DNA of 64,000 nucleotides from Paenibacillus taichungensis (GCF_013359905.1 NZ_JABMCC010000111.1:186001-250000); one strand, 5' to 3'; shown: positions 24,789 to 33,773, counted from the stretch's first letter. Program-made: numbers and translations. The notes: generated by a model not told the origin, from the sequence alone.

Positions 24789-26312
24789 GTGGAAGTATAC
24801 CGTTCATTTATCTTTCGTCTGATGCGAAATTATCTTATCGGTTCATTGGGAGCTGTTTTTGTGGTAGGTACAGTCGTTATGGTGTCTACCTTACAAATAC
24901 CAAACATTCAATTTGTACGACTCATTATCATTGTGTTGATTTCACTATTGTTTATGCTTGTTGCTGAACTGATGACGCTATGGGCTCAACTTGGCCCCAT
25001 CCGGCAGTTTTTTGCCGCCGAGCATCATGAGAAGGCCGAATTGACAAAGATGTATGAAAGCATTCACCGATTTCCGGGAAAAACGATCTATCGCATTCTC
25101 GGTCCGCATATGCTTGGGTTTTCCTTACCTGCTGCCGGATTAACGCTATGGATGATCTCTACAGGATGGCTGGAATTCCCATATGGATACGTCGCAGTTG
25201 CAGCTGCGTGCGCCTTATTGATCGCTGTGATGCATGCCCTGATTGAATATTTTCTGACCGTTCGAACCGTTCGACCGTTGCTGCTGGAAGTTCGCCGCAG
25301 AGGCAAAGAACAGCATGGCATGGAGCCATCGCTTGGAGGACGTGTCCTGGTGTCCATTCAGCGTAAATTTCAGCTGAGTACAGCGCTAATCGGTTTATTT
25401 CCATTATTTCTGTTCTTTCTGGCTACATCGATCCGTCTTCAGTATATGGATAGTGAGTTTGCGAAAGAGTATATTCTGTGGGCAGTTCTTATCGTTGTGT
25501 TAGGCGGGGGCTTCGCCCTTGTGGGAAGCTGGCTGCTGATTCGGGATGTACGCGGACCGGTTGCGGAGCTGACTGAGGAGATGAACCGAATTCAAGAGGG
25601 AGATCTGGGCAGAAGAACGCCTGATTTGTACGCGGACGAATTTTCTGCGCTCATCTCTGGATTCAATATGATGATTAATCGGCTGGAAATGAGGCAGGAA
25701 CGTAATCGGCAGTTGCTGCAAAGTTATTTTTCCACCCTGGCGGCTGCATTGGACGCACGGGACAAATACACGGCCGGTCATTCCATGCGAGTCGCGGAGT
25801 ATTCCATAATGATTGGTAAGCTGAGTGGCATGAATGAAGAACAAGCCGATCTGTTATACAAGTCAGCACTGCTGCATGATATTGGAAAAATCGGCATACC
25901 TGATGAGGTGTTGTTGAAAGATGGGAAACTCACCGATGAGGAATTCGCCATCATTCGCACACATCCTGTTCTTGGGGAGAGTATTTTGTTACAGATTGAA
26001 CCGATTGATGCGATGGCAGACTTCCTACCGGGTGTAAGGTCTCATCATGAAAGATATGATGGCAAAGGATATCCTGATGGCATAGCAGGCCAAGAGATTC
26101 CGCTGTTTGGTCGTATCATTGCCGTGGCTGATGCCTTTGATGCCATGACGTCTGATCGTCCATATCGGAATGGGATGAGTCATGAGAAAGCGCTATCTAT
26201 TTTGGAAGAAGGAAAAGGGACCCAGTGGGATCCCTATTTTGCAAGTTTGTTTATTGATGAGTGGAGAAGGCAACAGCATCTCCAGAAAACGTCGGAGCGA
26301 GGGGTCAGCTGA
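24789..26312 (+). CDS. HD-GYP cyclic di-GMP phosphodiesterase, membrane bound with HAMP
   Basis: A 507-residue protein: several N-terminal membrane helices (about 13-60, 105-155, 195-245), a HAMP linker (RDVRGPVAELTEEMNRIQEG) and a C-terminal HD-GYP domain. The catalytic motifs are intact: GHSMRVAEYS, the HD pair in LLHDIGKIGIPD near 363, and HHERYDGKGYPDG near 418, followed by IIAVADAFDAMTSDRPYR. It should hydrolyse c-di-GMP and so favour motility over a sessile state. The start is GTG with GAGGGG upstream. Its stop codon overlaps the convergent PAP2 gene's stop inside TCAGCTGA. Confidence 0.92.
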   Translation: MEVYRSFIFRLMRNYLIGSLGAVFVVGTVVMVSTLQIPNIQFVRLIIIVLISLLFMLVAELMTLWAQLGPIRQFFAAEHHEKAELTKMYESIHRFPGKTIYRILGPHMLGFSLPAAGLTLWMISTGWLEFPYGYVAVAAACALLIAVMHALIEYFLTVRTVRPLLLEVRRRGKEQHGMEPSLGGRVLVSIQRKFQLSTALIGLFPLFLFFLATSIRLQYMDSEFAKEYILWAVLIVVLGGGFALVGSWLLIRDVRGPVAELTEEMNRIQEGDLGRRTPDLYADEFSALISGFNMMINRLEMRQERNRQLLQSYFSTLAAALDARDKYTAGHSMRVAEYSIMIGKLSGMNEEQADLLYKSALLHDIGKIGIPDEVLLKDGKLTDEEFAIIRTHPVLGESILLQIEPIDAMADFLPGVRSHHERYDGKGYPDGIAGQEIPLFGRIIAVADAFDAMTSDRPYRNGMSHEKALSILEEGKGTQWDPYFASLFIDEWRRQQHLQKTSERGVS

Positions 26313-26958
26313 TCCCCTCTGTCCACTTCGATTCCTTTCTGCGACGACGGTGCAGCGAGAGCCCGGTGATAATTGTGAAAACGCATTCGCCGAGTACGAC
26401 CGCACCCAGGGCGTCATAGATTACATGTTGTTTAATCATTAAGGTGGACAATATAATTAATGCTGCACCAGCAGCAACTAACACCTTAACATGTTTGCGA
26501 ATACTCTGAACGGAGAGAACAGCACGCATAACCAGATAAGAATGAAGGGCATGAATACTTGGAAAACAATTATATGGACGGTCCTGGCCGTAGAGCCATC
26601 CAAGGAGAGATGCGCCGAGACCTGTACTTGTTAATTCGGGACGCGGCACCATGGTCTGAAAATTAAAATAGATCAGGTAACAGATCCAGACACAGATGTT
26701 CATGGATAACAGGACGCGATAATAAGTGAGCCGATCTTTGGCACATAAATAAGCCAAGACGCCGAAGACAAACGGATACCAACCCAGATAGGGTATGGAC
26801 ATGGAAGGTACATAAGGGATGATCCGGTCCAACGGGGAATTAAGAACATAGAACCCGCGCTCCGGACTATTCAAAATATCATAGAACATCCCCATGACAG
26901 CCAAGGAAAGCATCAAGCTTAACGACAGCCAGTAGGATTTGCTTTTTAATACGTGCAC
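26305..26958 (-). CDS. PAP2 superfamily membrane phosphatase (inositolphosphotransferase-like)
   Basis: About 217 residues with five to six membrane helices. The phosphatase motifs are NCFPSIHALHSYL (phosphatase motif with the central His) and KQHVIYDALGAVV with the second catalytic His and Asp. The layout, with MVPRPELT as the first conserved block, resembles the inositol-phosphorylceramide-synthase-like PAP2 group. It acts on lipid phosphates at the membrane; the substrate is unknown. I start at GTG (26958) because AAAGGAG lies 10 nt upstream; the frame extends further but without a site. Confidence 0.8.
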   Translation of the reverse strand: MHVLKSKSYWLSLSLMLSLAVMGMFYDILNSPERGFYVLNSPLDRIIPYVPSMSIPYLGWYPFVFGVLAYLCAKDRLTYYRVLLSMNICVWICYLIYFNFQTMVPRPELTSTGLGASLLGWLYGQDRPYNCFPSIHALHSYLVMRAVLSVQSIRKHVKVLVAAGAALIILSTLMIKQHVIYDALGAVVLGECVFTIITGLSLHRRRRKESKWTEGIS

Positions 26959-27190
26959 AACACCGTTTCTCCTTTCATCCAGGTTCGCAAGGAACTGGAT
27001 CACAGCAAATAAAATCGAACAACAATATATTCTACTACGTTCAGCGCACAAATTGAATCCTGATTTGTGTATTTTTGTGCATTTTTTTGACGACGAAGGA
27101 ATGTCGAAGGTTGAATGGGCATGATATGATAGAGATGTATACGGACTATAGGTTTTCTGTCAATGAATACACGACAACAGGAGTGAGTGA

Positions 27191-28606
27191 ATGCAATTTT
27201 CAAAAATGTTCGTATTAAATATGGGGATGCTCATAACCATCGCTTACCTTGCTAGTGTGTTCTATAAATACATCGTAATACGAGCTTCATCACGAGTAAA
27301 ACAGATATGTTCGTTGTTCGTACTTATTTTTGCAGGCTGGATCAGCACGGTATTTGGATTTCAGCTTAATGATGAAGTTGTCTTTGATCTTCGTTTTGTT
27401 CCTTTAATTGTTGCCGTTTTGACGTATAGACAACCCTATAGCGTTATTATCGTGGGTGTTGGGATTGGACTGACCCGGCTAACTTTTGGTATCAATGATG
27501 CTACGGTGGCTGCACTGATTAATATGTCCATTTTGGGCGTGGTGTGTGCAGGGTTGAATATATGGATGAGACGCAGTGACTATAGGTTAATTATTAAAGG
27601 TGTTATCGTCATATTGATTGTAAATGTGGTCAATAGTGTGAACATAGCTATTGTCGGCGTTATCCCGGCTACATATTTTTTCTCTCATATTATGCCGTAT
27701 ACCCTTCCTGTTGGTATTTTGCTTAGTCTTATTTTTGCATTTATTTTACGAGACTTCCAGAATGAACAAAATCGGATTTTGCTCATCCAGAGTACCAATC
27801 GTTTATTGTCTGTGCAAAAAGAAGAATTGCAGAAGGCTCAGATTGTGCTGGAGGATCGTGCCAAGCAGTTGATGATTGCTTCACAGTACAAATCGGAATT
27901 TCTGGCGAATATGTCGCATGAACTGCGGACACCGCTGAATAGTGTCATTAACTTTGCTCAGATGATCAGCGAGAACGGAGATACGATGGAACAGGAGGAT
28001 ATCGTACATTTTGCCACAATGATTGAGCATTCTGGTCAGGAGTTGCTAACGTTAATCAATGACATTCTCGATCTGTCCAAAGTGGAAGCGGGCAGACTGG
28101 ATATCGTCTTGGAGGATATCAGTGTTGCACAACTCACGGAAGATGCCATGGCTCATTTCCAGTTGGTTGCCGAGAAAAAGGGAGTAGAGCTGAAGTTGGA
28201 CAAGAAGCCAGGGCTACCAGAGACCCTATGGTCTGATCCCCAACGAGTCCAACAGATCTTGCGTAATCTCATGTCCAATGCCATCAAGTTTACACATCAG
28301 GGGAAGGTCACACTGACCGTAAGCACCAAGCAAATGAAGAAGTCAGGTATTCTGAGCCAATGGATTGTTTTCTCGGTGCAAGATACGGGAATTGGCATTG
28401 CTGAAGACAAACATCAATCCATTTTTGAAGCATTTCAACAGGCGGACGGGTCCATTAGCCGCAAATTTGGGGGAACAGGACTCGGCCTGTCTATCAGTCG
28501 GGATTTGGCCAGATTGCTAGACGGATCGATTGAACTTGAAAGCGCTGAGGGCAAGGGCAGTACCTTCTACCTCTATCTCCCGTTGAACCGTGAAAAAATG
28601 AGTTGA
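27191..28606 (+). CDS. Membrane sensor histidine kinase with 5TM-LytS-type sensor
   Basis: A 471-residue kinase. Residues 1-190 form six hydrophobic helices similar to the 5TM-5TMR sensor of LytS-like kinases (VFGFQLNDEVVFDLRFVPLI). A coiled linker leads to the H-box FLANMSHELRTPLN with the phosphorylated His near 244, then the N-box QILRNLMSNAIKF, G1 DTGIGIAED, F-box and G2 FGGTGLGLSISRDL. A hybrid or orphan kinase by context: no response regulator adjoins it. AGGAG lies 8 nt before the ATG. The promoter of the next gene overlaps its stop. Confidence 0.9.
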   Translation: MQFSKMFVLNMGMLITIAYLASVFYKYIVIRASSRVKQICSLFVLIFAGWISTVFGFQLNDEVVFDLRFVPLIVAVLTYRQPYSVIIVGVGIGLTRLTFGINDATVAALINMSILGVVCAGLNIWMRRSDYRLIIKGVIVILIVNVVNSVNIAIVGVIPATYFFSHIMPYTLPVGILLSLIFAFILRDFQNEQNRILLIQSTNRLLSVQKEELQKAQIVLEDRAKQLMIASQYKSEFLANMSHELRTPLNSVINFAQMISENGDTMEQEDIVHFATMIEHSGQELLTLINDILDLSKVEAGRLDIVLEDISVAQLTEDAMAHFQLVAEKKGVELKLDKKPGLPETLWSDPQRVQQILRNLMSNAIKFTHQGKVTLTVSTKQMKKSGILSQWIVFSVQDTGIGIAEDKHQSIFEAFQQADGSISRKFGGTGLGLSISRDLARLLDGSIELESAEGKGSTFYLYLPLNREKMS

Positions 28607-28630
28607 CAACCATCACGCTGTGAGTAGAAT
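28603..28630 (+). promoter_or_regulatory. Sigma-A promoter of the MFS gene
   Basis: Perfect TTGACA (overlapping the kinase stop) and TAGAAT with a 16-base spacer. Transcription would begin near 28637, 37 bases before an AAGGAG site. Confidence 0.7.
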
Positions 28631-28688
28631 TTGGGGTGACAACTAGCATCGACCGGCACTTGAAACCCGGTCTAAGGAGTGTATCCCC

Positions 28689-29972
28689 ATACAGAAGACG
28701 GTCAACGTTAACCCTCCTCCGTTTGCAGGCAAACCACGGCGCAAGGGTTCGACACAACGCACGAATTTATCCATTGCAACATGGGAGGGTGTACCGGCAA
28801 TTATTTTGCAGACGTTGCTGGGAGGCCCATTTTTAACCGGATTTCTGCTGTACCTTGGGGCCGGGTCAAGACATATTGGCTTTGTGCTCGCCATTACGAC
28901 GTTTGTCAATATCGCTCAGATTGGAGCGGCTTACTGGATGCAGCGCATTCGCAGCCGCAAACGCATGCTTGTATTGTTTGTGGGGATACATCGCATCCTG
29001 TGGAGTTCGACGGGACTGATACCGTTCCTGTTCCCCAAGGAGTGGTGGGTAGGCATTTATATTGGTGTGTATACGGTTGCATTCATAGCCAATACCATTG
29101 GTGGTATGATCTGGACCTCGTTGATTGGAGATATCGTTCCTGCCAAGGTGAGAGGACGTTATTTCGGGATTCGAAATACGATTCTGAACGCACTTGGAAG
29201 CGTATGCTTATTTGCGGGAGGCATCGTTTTGGACCGTTTTCCTGGGGAGATGGGTTTCTTAATCCTGTTCATACCTGTGTGGATCTGCGCCATAGCTAAT
29301 ACGATTATTTATTGCTTTTACCCGGATGTACCTTTTGAACGTTCAACTGAAAAGGTTTTTTGGGGGATGTTCAAGAAGCCGTTTCAGGATCCTTCCTTTC
29401 TGAGGGCTGCACTGTTCCTCGCGGCCTGGTTACTGATCCAGACGTTGATCGTTCCGCTATTTTCCTACGTGATGCTTGACCTGCTTAACATTAATTATCA
29501 GACTATATCCATAATTACCGTGGTGCAGACACTCGTTATGATGGCCGGATTCTATATCTGGGGAAATCTGAACGCGAGATTCAGCAACAAAACCTTATTA
29601 TTTTGGACATTACCGATCATCGCACTCTCCTGTCTGTCATGGGGATTGATGTCGTTTATGCCTGTTTTGATAGCGCTTTTTTTATCCCATATTTTTCTCG
29701 GTATTGGTGTGGGTGGATTCAACCAGCTTGCTTTCAACTTCACAATCGGAGATACACCAAAAAGCGAAAGACCGATGTTTGTCGCCGTGTATTCGGCTAT
29801 GACCGGAGTGACCTCGTTTCTTGGACCGCTGATCGGTGGTTGGTTGTATGAGAGAATGGAAACCTGGCCGGAAGCGATGAATTGGGTTTCCGCCTATGGC
29901 TTCCAAGTGGGTGTTGGTGCAGCGATGCTGGTTCTTACGTTTACGCTTGGACGTCGTGTGCTTCTGAAATAG
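28689..29972 (+). CDS. MFS transporter, probably starting at ATA
   Basis: A 427-residue major facilitator with about twelve membrane helices; the opening TWEGVPAIILQTLLGGPFL and the loop RGRYFGIRNTI are typical of a Bacillus-group efflux/uptake family of unknown substrate. No ATG, GTG or TTG lies in frame upstream of the first helix: the first is a TTG at 28806, inside it. An AAGGAG site at 28674-28679 stands 9 nt before ATA CAG AAG, which would give a normal-length N-terminus (IQKTVNVNPPPFAGKPRR). I therefore place the start at ATA; a frameshift is the alternative. Confidence 0.75.
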   Translation: MQKTVNVNPPPFAGKPRRKGSTQRTNLSIATWEGVPAIILQTLLGGPFLTGFLLYLGAGSRHIGFVLAITTFVNIAQIGAAYWMQRIRSRKRMLVLFVGIHRILWSSTGLIPFLFPKEWWVGIYIGVYTVAFIANTIGGMIWTSLIGDIVPAKVRGRYFGIRNTILNALGSVCLFAGGIVLDRFPGEMGFLILFIPVWICAIANTIIYCFYPDVPFERSTEKVFWGMFKKPFQDPSFLRAALFLAAWLLIQTLIVPLFSYVMLDLLNINYQTISIITVVQTLVMMAGFYIWGNLNARFSNKTLLFWTLPIIALSCLSWGLMSFMPVLIALFLSHIFLGIGVGGFNQLAFNFTIGDTPKSERPMFVAVYSAMTGVTSFLGPLIGGWLYERMETWPEAMNWVSAYGFQVGVGAAMLVLTFTLGRRVLLK

Positions 29973-29992
29973 AGATATGTGGAGGGATGTAC

Positions 29993-30673
29993 TTGGAAAA
30001 TCACGAACGGCAAGCCCTTGTGATTGGAGCTACCGGGCTTGTGGGTGGACTACTGGTACGCAGCTTGCTCCAGAACCCGGCTTATGGCCGGATTCGTGTA
30101 TTGGTCAGACGACCACTCGAATTGGAACATGCAAAGCTGGAGCAGTATGTCGTGGACTGGGAACAACATGAAGAGCAAAAAGATCTATTTCGCGATGTTG
30201 ATGACCTATACTGTTGCTTGGGTACAACGATTAAAAAAGCTGGCAGTCAGGAAAACTTCCGCCAAGTGGATTTTCACTACCCCCTAAAAGCCGCCATACT
30301 TGCCAAGGAGCATGGGGTATCCCAAATGCTCGTCATTTCTTCCATGGGAGCCGATGCCGGGTCACGTATATTTTATAGTCGGACCAAGGGAGAGATGGAA
30401 GAGGCATTATCGGCTATCGGTTTCGTTTCACTGCATATATTCCGTCCGTCGTTAATCCTTGGAGATCGCAAAGAAAAACGGTTGGGTGAGCAATTGGCAG
30501 CTCATGCCATGAAGTTTCTGGATCGCTGGATGAAAGGCAGAGTGGATAAATACCGGGCAATCCAGGCTTCAACCATAGCTCGGGCCATGATGAACATTGC
30601 ACTTGTTCAAACCAGAGGAAATCATGTGTATTCCAATGACGTTATTCACGTGTTGGGATTGGATGAGTCCTGA
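29993..30673 (+). CDS. NAD(P)-binding oxidoreductase, TIP30/YraR-like
   Basis: A 226-residue atypical SDR. The nucleotide motif GATGLVGGLL lies near the N-terminus, followed by VRRPLE, a CCLGTTIKKAGS motif and SSMGADAGSRIFYSRTKGEM, where YxxxK is kept; these are marks of the HTATIP2 (TIP30)/YraR group. The start is TTG, 6 nt after GGAGGG; the ATG two codons earlier is too close to that site. It follows the MFS gene by 20 bases and may share its transcript. Substrate unknown. Confidence 0.82.
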   Translation: MENHERQALVIGATGLVGGLLVRSLLQNPAYGRIRVLVRRPLELEHAKLEQYVVDWEQHEEQKDLFRDVDDLYCCLGTTIKKAGSQENFRQVDFHYPLKAAILAKEHGVSQMLVISSMGADAGSRIFYSRTKGEMEEALSAIGFVSLHIFRPSLILGDRKEKRLGEQLAAHAMKFLDRWMKGRVDKYRAIQASTIARAMMNIALVQTRGNHVYSNDVIHVLGLDES

Positions 30674-30820
30674 GAATTCATGGTTTGTCCCTATCGGAAT
30701 GAGAGGTAAGGATAGCCGTTTCTTGCCTGGGCGGGATCGTGGTATAATAAGCTTCAAAAATGAGTTCGAGGCTTGTCTCCTCGCGGCGGCAGGACAGCGA
30801 ACATGAAGGAGAACTCATCC

Positions 30821-31195
30821 ATGAAAAAACCAATCTCTACCGATCAGGCGCCAGGCGCCATTGGTCCATACAGCCAAGCTGTTGAAGCAGGCGATTTCAT
30901 CTATACTTCCGGTCAGCTTGGCCTGAACCCGCAAACAGGAGAGTTCGGAGCCGATGTACAGGAGCAGACTCGTTTGTCCCTGAGCAATGTAAAGGCCATT
31001 CTTGAAGCAGCAGGCACGAGTATGGACAAAATCGTGAAAACGACGGTTTTTCTGAAAGACATGAATGATTTTGTTCCGGTGAATGAAGTGTACAGCACGT
31101 TCTTCGAACAGCCTTATCCAGCACGCAGCGCGGTTGAAGTCGCTCGTCTGCCGAAGGATGCACTTGTGGAGATCGAGGTTATTGCCCTCAAATAG
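30821..31195 (+). CDS. ridA: RidA family enamine/imine deaminase
   Basis: A 124-residue RidA/YjgF protein that hydrolyses reactive enamines from PLP enzymes such as threonine dehydratase. Family blocks: APGAIGPYSQAVEAGDFIYTSG, cut here, QTRLSLSNVKAILEAAG, and the C-terminal ARSAVEVARLPKDALVEIE with the catalytic Arg. AAGGAGAA lies 8 nt before the ATG. A TGGTATAAT extended -10 at 30740-30748 suggests its own promoter. A second RidA paralog lies at 63.6 kb. Confidence 0.93.
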   Translation: MKKPISTDQAPGAIGPYSQAVEAGDFIYTSGQLGLNPQTGEFGADVQEQTRLSLSNVKAILEAAGTSMDKIVKTTVFLKDMNDFVPVNEVYSTFFEQPYPARSAVEVARLPKDALVEIEVIALK

Positions 31196-31231
31196 GGAAG
31201 ACTGATACTTGCCAAGCAAGGAAAGTTACAT

Positions 31232-31276
31232 AAAAAGCCGATTTCTGGTCAGATGACCGAAATCGGCTTTTTTTTA
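31232..31276. terminator. Bidirectional terminator between ridA and the TspO-like gene
   Basis: AAAAAGCCGATTTC and GAAATCGGCTTTTT pair almost perfectly, with GGTC/GACC near the loop. T-runs occur on both strands. Confidence 0.88.
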
Positions 31277-31292
31277 TATGAACAGAGGCGGG

Positions 31293-32051
31293 TCAATCCC
31301 GATCCTGATTACGGGCGAAGAACAGCCATACCGCATAAATGGCTAGCACGATTGCAATGATAATTGCCGTATAATATACGGAGGTAACGTCTTTTTGTTT
31401 GAGTGCGATGGCAATGTATGCCCATGTAAAGACAAGTGGGTATACACTATCCCGGTAAGGGAAGCTTACCAGTACAGCCAGCACCAGGCCTACAATTAAC
31501 ATGATGATGGTCCAAGTAGGTTCACTGAGTCCAAAGCCATCCCAGCCGATTTTATATAATAAAACAGCCGCATTGATAATGGTTGCCACGCTAACCCAGC
31601 CAAGATATATGCTGAACGGCAGCTTCACGAGCCAGATTTCGGCAGTTGTGGGAAGGGTGATTGCACGCGTTTTTAGATATAACATGATCAGGGACAACAG
31701 AAGCAGAACGATGACGACTAGGGCGAGACCGATTTTGAGATTTTGAAAAGCAAAGATCCACGCTACATTAAAGGCACAGCTTGCTAAAAACCAGTAACCG
31801 AGGCGGGTAATAGAGTCCCTTTTCCAAGAAGAGGGAACGAACTGATAGATGACAAAGCCAGCGAGCAGCAGATAGATCAGTCCCCATATGGAGAAAGCAT
31901 AGCCCGAAGGGGTGAGCAATACAGGGTACATATCCGATACTTCCTTGTTGGTTCTGCCCCCAATAGGCAGCGCGTTGGAAAGGTAGTTTACTACGATAAC
32001 AGCGATGAATCCAATCGCGTTTAACCACTTGTACGGATTGTTACGTGACAT
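31293..32051 (-). CDS. TspO/MBR-related tryptophan-rich membrane protein
   Basis: A 252-residue protein with seven or eight membrane helices. YAFSIWGLIYLLLAGFVIYQ, the ALKQK loop and scattered Trp (NVAWIFAFQN, LPFSIYLGWVSVATI) match the longer Firmicute relatives of TspO (tryptophan-rich sensory protein). TspO binds tetrapyrroles and acts in stress signalling; the longer relatives are uncharacterised. AAGGAGG lies 7 nt before the ATG. It converges with ridA across a shared terminator. Confidence 0.75.
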   Translation of the reverse strand: MSRNNPYKWLNAIGFIAVIVVNYLSNALPIGGRTNKEVSDMYPVLLTPSGYAFSIWGLIYLLLAGFVIYQFVPSSWKRDSITRLGYWFLASCAFNVAWIFAFQNLKIGLALVVIVLLLLSLIMLYLKTRAITLPTTAEIWLVKLPFSIYLGWVSVATIINAAVLLYKIGWDGFGLSEPTWTIIMLIVGLVLAVLVSFPYRDSVYPLVFTWAYIAIALKQKDVTSVYYTAIIIAIVLAIYAVWLFFARNQDRD

Positions 32052-32385
32052 TGTGTTTCCTCCTTGGTTTTACAAAAATGAATGAACCACGGGTCAGTCT
32101 ACAATGAATATACCCAGTTCTTTCGCATTCTAATAAGAAGCCGCAAAAAATTCACAGGATCGTTGTCTGGATACCCTGCGCTTTGCCGCTCTCTTATCCG
32201 CTGTGCTACGTCTCAATGTACGCTGGTTGAAGCAGAAATATGTTAATAGCATATGAACTTCTTTCTTATTCATTTGTCTGGTAATTTTATCTATATTCGT
32301 TCACAACGTTCTGCTATACTCAAATTTAGGACAAATGTAATCGGTGGGAAGACACGGCGAAGCTGCTCCGAAAGGAGGTGGAGCC
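32052..32385. other. Gap between the TspO-like gene and the toxin-like peptide
   Basis: It should contain the leftward promoter of the TspO-like gene and, at 32312-32320, a TGC-TATACT extended -10 for the rightward small gene. I see no open frame with a ribosome binding site. Confidence 0.4.
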
Positions 32386-32390
32386 GTGTC
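32351..32390 (+). promoter_or_regulatory. Hairpin sequestering ribosome binding site and start codon
   Basis: GACACGGC (32351-32358) pairs perfectly with GCCGTGTC (32383-32390), which includes the GTG start. Inside, CTCC-GAAA-GGAG closes over the AAAGGAGG binding site with a GNRA loop. In this fold the small gene downstream could not be translated. Confidence 0.65.
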
Positions 32391-32511
32391 CCTTGATTTG
32401 ATCGTGAAAATTCTGGACGCTTTATTAAAGATCGTCAGTATTTGTACTGGCCTGAGGACTTTATTCAGTGTTAAGAAGACACGTAAGAACAAGAAAAACC
32501 ACCGACGATAG
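32386..32511 (+). CDS. 41-residue toxin-like small membrane peptide
   Basis: A GTG-started frame, 7 nt after AAAGGAGG, encodes 41 residues: a hydrophobic, amphipathic helix (SLDLIVKILDALLKIVSICT) followed by a very basic tail (VKKTRKNKKNHRR). This form, one helix plus a Lys/Arg tail, is that of type I toxins and related holin-like peptides. The binding site and start are buried in a hairpin, and the 3' end of the gene forms the left arm of the terminator, both common in type I toxin messages. I could not identify an antisense antitoxin promoter. Unknown family. Confidence 0.6.
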   Translation: MSLDLIVKILDALLKIVSICTGLRTLFSVKKTRKNKKNHRR

Positions 32512-32538
32512 GTTGGCCCCTTAATTCGGTGGTTTTTC
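32493..32538. terminator. Terminator overlapping the toxin-like gene
   Basis: GAAAAACCACCGA and TCGGTGGTTTTTC pair perfectly over 13 bp with a 20-base loop; T5 lies within the right arm. The left arm is coding sequence of the peptide. Confidence 0.82.
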
Positions 32539-32585
32539 ATGCATTTGAAATTCGCGCCGTGGTCACCCATCGGTCTTTTGTCTGG

Positions 32586-32618
32586 ATATCCGCAATGTTA
32601 GCGCATTGCGGATATTTT
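32586..32618 (+). terminator. Second hairpin downstream of the toxin-like gene
   Basis: ATATCCGCAATG and CATTGCGGATAT pair perfectly over 12 bp with a 6-base loop and T4. It may be a back-up terminator or the end of a short transcript. Confidence 0.6.
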
Positions 32619-32748
32619 CATATTACCCAGAACTGCTATCTAATATGACAATAACATATACTTCAATTCACTACAACTCACTACATACGTACAATTATCA
32701 TTTTGATATTGTGATAAAATGCTAATTCTCAGAGGGAGAGGAAGAAGG

Positions 32749-33714
32749 TTGTTTACGAGAGAAACGATGGAGAAGCAACAAACATGGTTATATGTCGTTG
32801 TCCTATTCGTGGGAGCAGCGATCGGGCTGGGCACTCCTGAATGGGGAGCAGCGCTGCATTATACGGTTTCACCTGTGCTTGCCATTTTGCTATATAGCAT
32901 GTTTGCACAGATTCCTTTTTTACAGCTTAAAGAATCCTTATCCAACCTGCGATTTATTGGAGCTTTGCTAGTGGCTAATTTTATCGTAGTGCCTGTGGTC
33001 GTGTGGTTGTTAACACTGGCGTTTCCGCAACCTCCTGCCGTGCTCATTGGCGTTTATCTGGTACTGCTAACGCCCTGCATTGATTACGTCATTGTTTTTA
33101 CACAGTTGGGTCGGGGCAATGAGAAACTGATGCTGGCTGCAACGCCAATTCTGTTTGTTATACAAATGGTTTTATTGCCAGTATATTTGTGGCTGTTCAT
33201 AGGGAAGGAAGCGGTACAGGTCATGCAAGTGGGGCCTTTCGTGGAGGCTTTTCTGTTCCTGATCGTTATTCCGTTGCTGTTGGCTATTCTTACGCAAGTT
33301 GTGACCAAAGGCAAGACCGGAGGAGAACGGGTGATGAACGCAACCGCCTGGCTGCCTGTACCCATGATGGCTTTGGCCTTGATAGTGGTCGTCGCGTCGC
33401 AAATCGGGAAGGTCTACAATGATTTTGCTGTAATTGTGGATGTTCTGCCCATCTATATTATTTTTCTGATTGCTATGCCCCTCATCTCACGAATCATAGT
33501 GGCTCTATTCCGATTGGACACAGGCGCAGGCAGGGCCGTTATTTTCAGTGCAGGAACCCGAAATTCGCTTGTTGTTCTGCCATTGGCACTTGCATTGCCG
33601 CAAGAGTGGGCCACATTTGCTGCCGCAGTGATTGTAACCCAGACGATCGTTGAGCTGGCGGGAGAATTAATCTATATTCGTATTATTCCTTCCGTCGTAC
33701 TACGGGATCGCTGA
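32749..33714 (+). CDS. Bile acid:sodium symporter / ACR3-like membrane transporter
   Basis: About 321 residues with ten hydrophobic helices. The conserved loop LLTPCIDYVIVFTQLGRGN and the C-terminal FSAGTRNSLVVLPLALAL match the bile acid:sodium symporter superfamily, closest to the arsenite-exporter (ACR3) side. The characteristic ACR3 Cys context (TPC) is kept. No arsR or arsC is adjacent, so an arsenic role is open. I prefer the TTG at 32749, with GAGG 7 nt upstream; an ATG at 32767 is the alternative, and an ATG at 32719 lacks a site and may lie before the transcription start. Confidence 0.78.
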   Translation: MFTRETMEKQQTWLYVVVLFVGAAIGLGTPEWGAALHYTVSPVLAILLYSMFAQIPFLQLKESLSNLRFIGALLVANFIVVPVVVWLLTLAFPQPPAVLIGVYLVLLTPCIDYVIVFTQLGRGNEKLMLAATPILFVIQMVLLPVYLWLFIGKEAVQVMQVGPFVEAFLFLIVIPLLLAILTQVVTKGKTGGERVMNATAWLPVPMMALALIVVVASQIGKVYNDFAVIVDVLPIYIIFLIAMPLISRIIVALFRLDTGAGRAVIFSAGTRNSLVVLPLALALPQEWATFAAAVIVTQTIVELAGELIYIRIIPSVVLRDR

Positions 33715-33773
33715 TTCCTTTAGAAAAGAAGTCAGGGTGTATCCATTAAGATTCATCCATATATGTAAAAAGG

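Noticed and set aside
28781-29299. A 172-codon plus-strand frame overlapping the MFS gene
   Set aside because: It is Cys/His/Trp-rich without domains and lies in the wrong frame over a well-conserved transporter.
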